Assembly (NCBI GenBank): GCA_900768795.1
Contig: CAAGEH010000006.1
Span: 1-64,000, forward strand
Origin: an uncultured Collinsella sp.
Lineage (GTDB): Bacteria; Actinomycetota; Coriobacteriia; Coriobacteriales; Coriobacteriaceae
Length of the DNA stretch: 64,000 nt
Direction of reading: 5' to 3'
Made by a program: the position numbers and the translations under genes. The notes beneath the pieces were generated by a model. The model was given only the letters and a program-made list of their open reading frames with translations, did not search any database and was not told where the DNA came from. Shown in pieces: positions 61,848 through 64,000 of this stretch; position 1 is the first letter of the stretch, and every line of letters starts with the position of its first letter.

Positions 61848-61864
61848 ATTAGCTCGGAGCTAAT
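61848..61864. promoter_or_regulatory. 17-bp perfect palindrome, operator candidate
   Basis: ATTAGCTC-G-GAGCTAAT is an exact dyad between the M20 amidohydrolase stop and the DUF4190 start. It resembles TTAG...CTAA operators bound by MarR/SlyA-type regulators. The nearest T-run on the minus strand starts about ten bases after the stem, too far for a normal terminator. Confidence 0.45.
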
Positions 61865-61872
61865 CAGCCTAC

Positions 61873-63099
61873 TTAGCGAGCCTGCAGCAGACGCTTGTAG
61901 ACATCAAAGCCCTCGAGTAAGATCCGCTCGTCGAAAAGCATCGTGTCGGTATGAAGCGCGCTGGTGGCAAAAGCGGGACACCCTTCTGCATCGTGCGGAT
62001 TGTCCGCAGCGGCGGACGTGCCCGCATCCTCGGGCGCACCGGTTCCCAACAAGAAGAAAACCCCGGGCAGGTGGCGCTGGTAAAATGCGAAATCCTCGGC
62101 GATCAGCAGCGGTTTCTCGATAACCTTGAGCTCGGGCAAAACCGATTGGGCGCGCTCGAACAGCGCAAGGTCGTTGTCGACCGGCGGATACCCCTCGGCA
62201 AAATCGATGTCGTAGGTGCAACCGACGGCGGCGCACGCCCCATCCAGAGCAGCGCGAAGCCCACTGCGCACGCGCTCGAGCATGCCATCGCTGAACACGC
62301 GAACGCTTCCGGCAATGTGCGCCTCCCCTGCCACCGCGTTGCAGACGGTACCTGCCTCGACAAGCCCGAACTTTGCGATGCACGGCTCCTCGGCACCCAG
62401 GCGCTCCATCAAATCGCCCTCGGCGACCAAAAAACGGGCGGCAGCGAGCGCCGCATCGTGCGAATCGGCGGCGCGCACGCCCAACGTTTTTGCGATATGG
62501 ATGCTTTTGCCATGGATATAGATATGGGTTTCGCTCGAACGTGCCAAAAGCGGACCGGGACGCGACGCGAGCGTGCCGGCAGGAAGATCAGGCCATACGT
62601 GGAATCCGAAAATACTCGAGACGCCGAAACGCTCAAAAACGCCGCTCTCGCACACGCGCTTGGCACCGCCCGTGGTCTCTTCTGCCGGCTGAAACACGAA
62701 GAGCACGTTATGGGCAAGCGCGTCCGGATTCTCGTGTAACGTGCTGTCCACCCAAACCGCCGCAGCAAGCGCCATCGCCATATGCGCATCGTGCCCGCAG
62801 GCATGCATACGACCCGCATGCTCGCTCGCGAACGCGGCACCGGTCGTCTCCTCGATAGGAAGAGCATCCATATCGGAGCGAATAGCTATGGCGTCGTGCG
62901 CGTCGGCACCTGCAGCGAAATACGCGCAGGCGCAGCTCTCGCAGGGATGCACGAGCTCGCAGCTGAGCTCGCCCAACACTCCTTCCACATATGCAAGGGT
63001 CTCGGGCAGGTCGTAATCGAGCTCGGGAATCCTATGCAGATCGCGGCGAAAACGGCGCAGCATCGAAAGGTCGCTCGCAGAAGAGGGGGCAGAAGTCAC
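61873..63099 (-). CDS. M20 family amidohydrolase/peptidase
   Basis: 408 residues. It is a two-domain metal-dependent amidohydrolase. Metal and catalytic motifs are RRDLHRIPELDYDLPET, IRSDMDALPIEETTG, the HACGHDAHMA cluster and VFQPAEETTGGAKRV. A dimerisation domain lies in the middle, with HGKSIHIAKTLGVRAADSHDA. Relatives remove N-acyl groups from amino acids, dipeptides or indole-acetyl conjugates. Beside the divergent lysA it could act on N-acetyl-diaminopimelate, but that is only proximity. The His in the second-domain GKSIH is conserved. Confidence 0.88.
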   Translation of the reverse strand: MTSAPSSASDLSMLRRFRRDLHRIPELDYDLPETLAYVEGVLGELSCELVHPCESCACAYFAAGADAHDAIAIRSDMDALPIEETTGAAFASEHAGRMHACGHDAHMAMALAAAVWVDSTLHENPDALAHNVLFVFQPAEETTGGAKRVCESGVFERFGVSSIFGFHVWPDLPAGTLASRPGPLLARSSETHIYIHGKSIHIAKTLGVRAADSHDAALAAARFLVAEGDLMERLGAEEPCIAKFGLVEAGTVCNAVAGEAHIAGSVRVFSDGMLERVRSGLRAALDGACAAVGCTYDIDFAEGYPPVDNDLALFERAQSVLPELKVIEKPLLIAEDFAFYQRHLPGVFFLLGTGAPEDAGTSAAADNPHDAEGCPAFATSALHTDTMLFDERILLEGFDVYKRLLQAR

Positions 63100-63150
63100 A
63101 GTAGGTCCAATCGCATGGGTTCAGTGGAGCCGATTATACCGCGCGGCCAC

Positions 63151-63213
63151 GCCATAGCTTTGGCGCAGCCATGTCTAAAGCTTTTGCGCAGCCATGTCAA
63201 AGCTTTGAGCGCG
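63151..63213. repeat. Three degenerate tandem repeats of ~23 bp
   Basis: Copies at 63151-63167 (shorter), 63168-63190 and 63191-63213 share GCCATGTC-AAAGCTTT-GCGCA with small indels. They lie in the gap between the M20 gene and the lysine riboswitch. Apart from them, 63100-63318 shows no gene or clear promoter. Confidence 0.65.
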
Positions 63214-63318
63214 CTGACAGAAGCAGCCCGCCGACAAGACGATGCAACCGCATGGACATCGCGCAGATACCGTGCATCCGCTCTTGTTAGCTAAAGTGAA
63301 GAGTGGTACCTTTACCTG

Positions 63319-63456
63319 CATGATAGAGGCGCGGGCACGATGAGGCACGGGCGAGCCGGCAGGCGTCGACCCCGAACCGAGGCGAAACCCGCCGAACTCC
63401 GGAAACCGGGCACGGGAACTGGGGTGGGCCTGCAGGAAATACCTGCAGGACTGTCT
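63319..63456 (+). promoter_or_regulatory. Lysine riboswitch upstream of lysA
   Basis: The L-box core is recognisable in order: GATAGAGGCGC at the 5' side, GAGGCGAAACCCGCCGAA in the middle, and CTGGGG followed by a strong hairpin CCTGCAGG-AAATA-CCTGCAGG and ACTGTC at the 3' side. These match the lysine aptamer junction. A small hairpin CTGCTT...AAGCAG follows, then a longer stem that ends at the lysA ribosome site. Repression by lysine is the expected role. Confidence 0.85.
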
Positions 63457-63476
63457 GCTTTTTGTAAGCAGGAGCG

Positions 63477-63550
63477 CTATCCGGACGATGTTCCACGCGG
63501 AGCCGCTGGCACCCATGGACGCGAAAGGCGGCGTTCCGGATAGTGAGGTT
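63477..63550 (+). promoter_or_regulatory. Expression-platform hairpin and lysA ribosome site
   Basis: Arms CTATCCGGACG/CGTTCCGGATAG (63477-63487 with 63532-63543) close a ~45-base loop whose right foot abuts the ribosome site GTGAGG (63543-63548). Formation of this stem would change access to the ribosome site, so control may be translational. There is no T-run after it. Confidence 0.55.
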
Positions 63551-63555
63551 TTACC

Positions 63556-64000
63556 ATGTCGATGACCCCCAGCGAGGTATATGCCGCCAAAAGGCCCTTT
63601 GCCCCCAAGGAGAAACTCGAGGAGATTGCGGCAGCGGTCCCCACTCCGTTCCACCTCTATGATGAGGCGGGCATCCGCCGCAACATGCAAGCCGTACGCG
63701 ATGCGTTCGCATGGAACCCCGGGTTCCGCGAGTACTTCGCCGTCAAGGCAAACCCTAACCCGGCACTTATCTCGATTTTGCACGAGTACGGCTGCGGCTG
63801 CGATTGCTCAAGCTACACCGAGTTGATGGTCGCAAACGCGCTCGGCATAACCGGTCCCGAGATCATGTTCTCGTCGAACGACACACCCGCGGCTGATTTC
63901 AAGCTTGCGCGCGAACTCGGTGCCACCGTCAACTTCGACGATATCAGCCATATCGAGTTCTTCGAGGACGTCGCAGGTCCCATCCCCGAAACCGTGAGCT
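63556..64000 (+). CDS. lysA: Diaminopimelate decarboxylase, N-terminal part
   Basis: The gene runs off the right edge; 148 codons are visible. It makes lysine from meso-diaminopimelate with pyridoxal phosphate. The N-terminus TPFHLYDEAGIRRNMQAV is followed by EYFAVKANPNPALISIL, where the Lys in VKAN is the PLP Schiff-base residue, then GCGCDCSSYTEL and the metal-independent barrel strands. Start at ATG 63556 with GAGG upstream; ATG 63562 is possible. The lysine riboswitch upstream supports the assignment. Confidence 0.95.
   Translation, partial: MSMTPSEVYAAKRPFAPKEKLEEIAAAVPTPFHLYDEAGIRRNMQAVRDAFAWNPGFREYFAVKANPNPALISILHEYGCGCDCSSYTELMVANALGITGPEIMFSSNDTPAADFKLARELGATVNFDDISHIEFFEDVAGPIPETVS

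Overview
The window is about 60% G+C chromosomal DNA and reads as a member of the Coriobacteriia, most like the gut genus Collinsella. The basis is the gene content: an actinobacterial-style division/cell-wall cluster, an arginine deiminase gene, class III fructose bisphosphatase, tandem acetate kinases, DUF4430 surface proteins and ECF transporters. I see no tRNA, rRNA, CRISPR array, complete insertion sequence or prophage.

Layout. (1) 1-11.4 kb is the dcw cluster on the minus strand: mraZ-rsmH-ftsL-like-ftsI-murF-mraY-murD-ftsW-murG, then the 5' end of murC; murE is not in the cluster. (2) 11.4-19.8 kb, still minus strand: xerD, pyrG, a small winged-helix regulator, a DUF1846 protein, a DUF4230 protein, and arcB and arcA of the arginine deiminase pathway. 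(3) 20-27 kb, plus strand: ppk1 with a long Ala/Pro tail, an RlmD/TrmA-type methyltransferase, a DJ-1 family protein, maf and a P1-family self-cleaving peptidase. (4) 27-35 kb: a DegV protein, a galactofuranose pair (glf plus a GT2 enzyme), pta, and two tandem ackA genes, with a 143-bp inverted-repeat element between pta and ackA. (5) 35-40.7 kb: a decayed membrane-protein remnant, a HIT protein, xseB-xseA, a zinc peptidase, rnd and a diacylglycerol-kinase family gene.

(6) 40.7-45.4 kb: a 23-codon leader peptide with three consecutive Trp codons, followed by an attenuator-type terminator. Downstream lie two paralogous ECF substrate-binding membrane proteins, a fused double ATPase and EcfT. 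I read this as a tryptophan-controlled ECF transporter. (7) 45.4-51.2 kb: an rRNA m5C methyltransferase, class III fbp, a second DegV gene and two GtrA-like proteins. (8) 51.3-57.5 kb: a minus-strand operon whose leader has the core of a cobalamin riboswitch. It encodes a 1.6-kb-residue cell-surface protein (two DUF4430 domains, a beta-propeller, an InlB-type repeat, a C-terminal anchor) and a second DUF4430 protein. I infer a B12-responsive surface corrinoid-capture system. (9) 57.7-64 kb: a secreted coiled-coil/lysozyme-like protein, a four-gene cluster (DUF4190, DUF5067 lipoprotein, HTH protein, membrane Ser/Thr kinase), an M20 amidohydrolase, and lysA behind a lysine riboswitch.

The strongest leads are the Trp attenuator/ECF operon and the B12-riboswitch/DUF4430 operon. 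In both, an RNA element suggests the ligand of otherwise poorly defined membrane or surface proteins. Start codons were chosen by Shine-Dalgarno spacing and family N-termini and are inferences. All family assignments are by motif reading without database searches.
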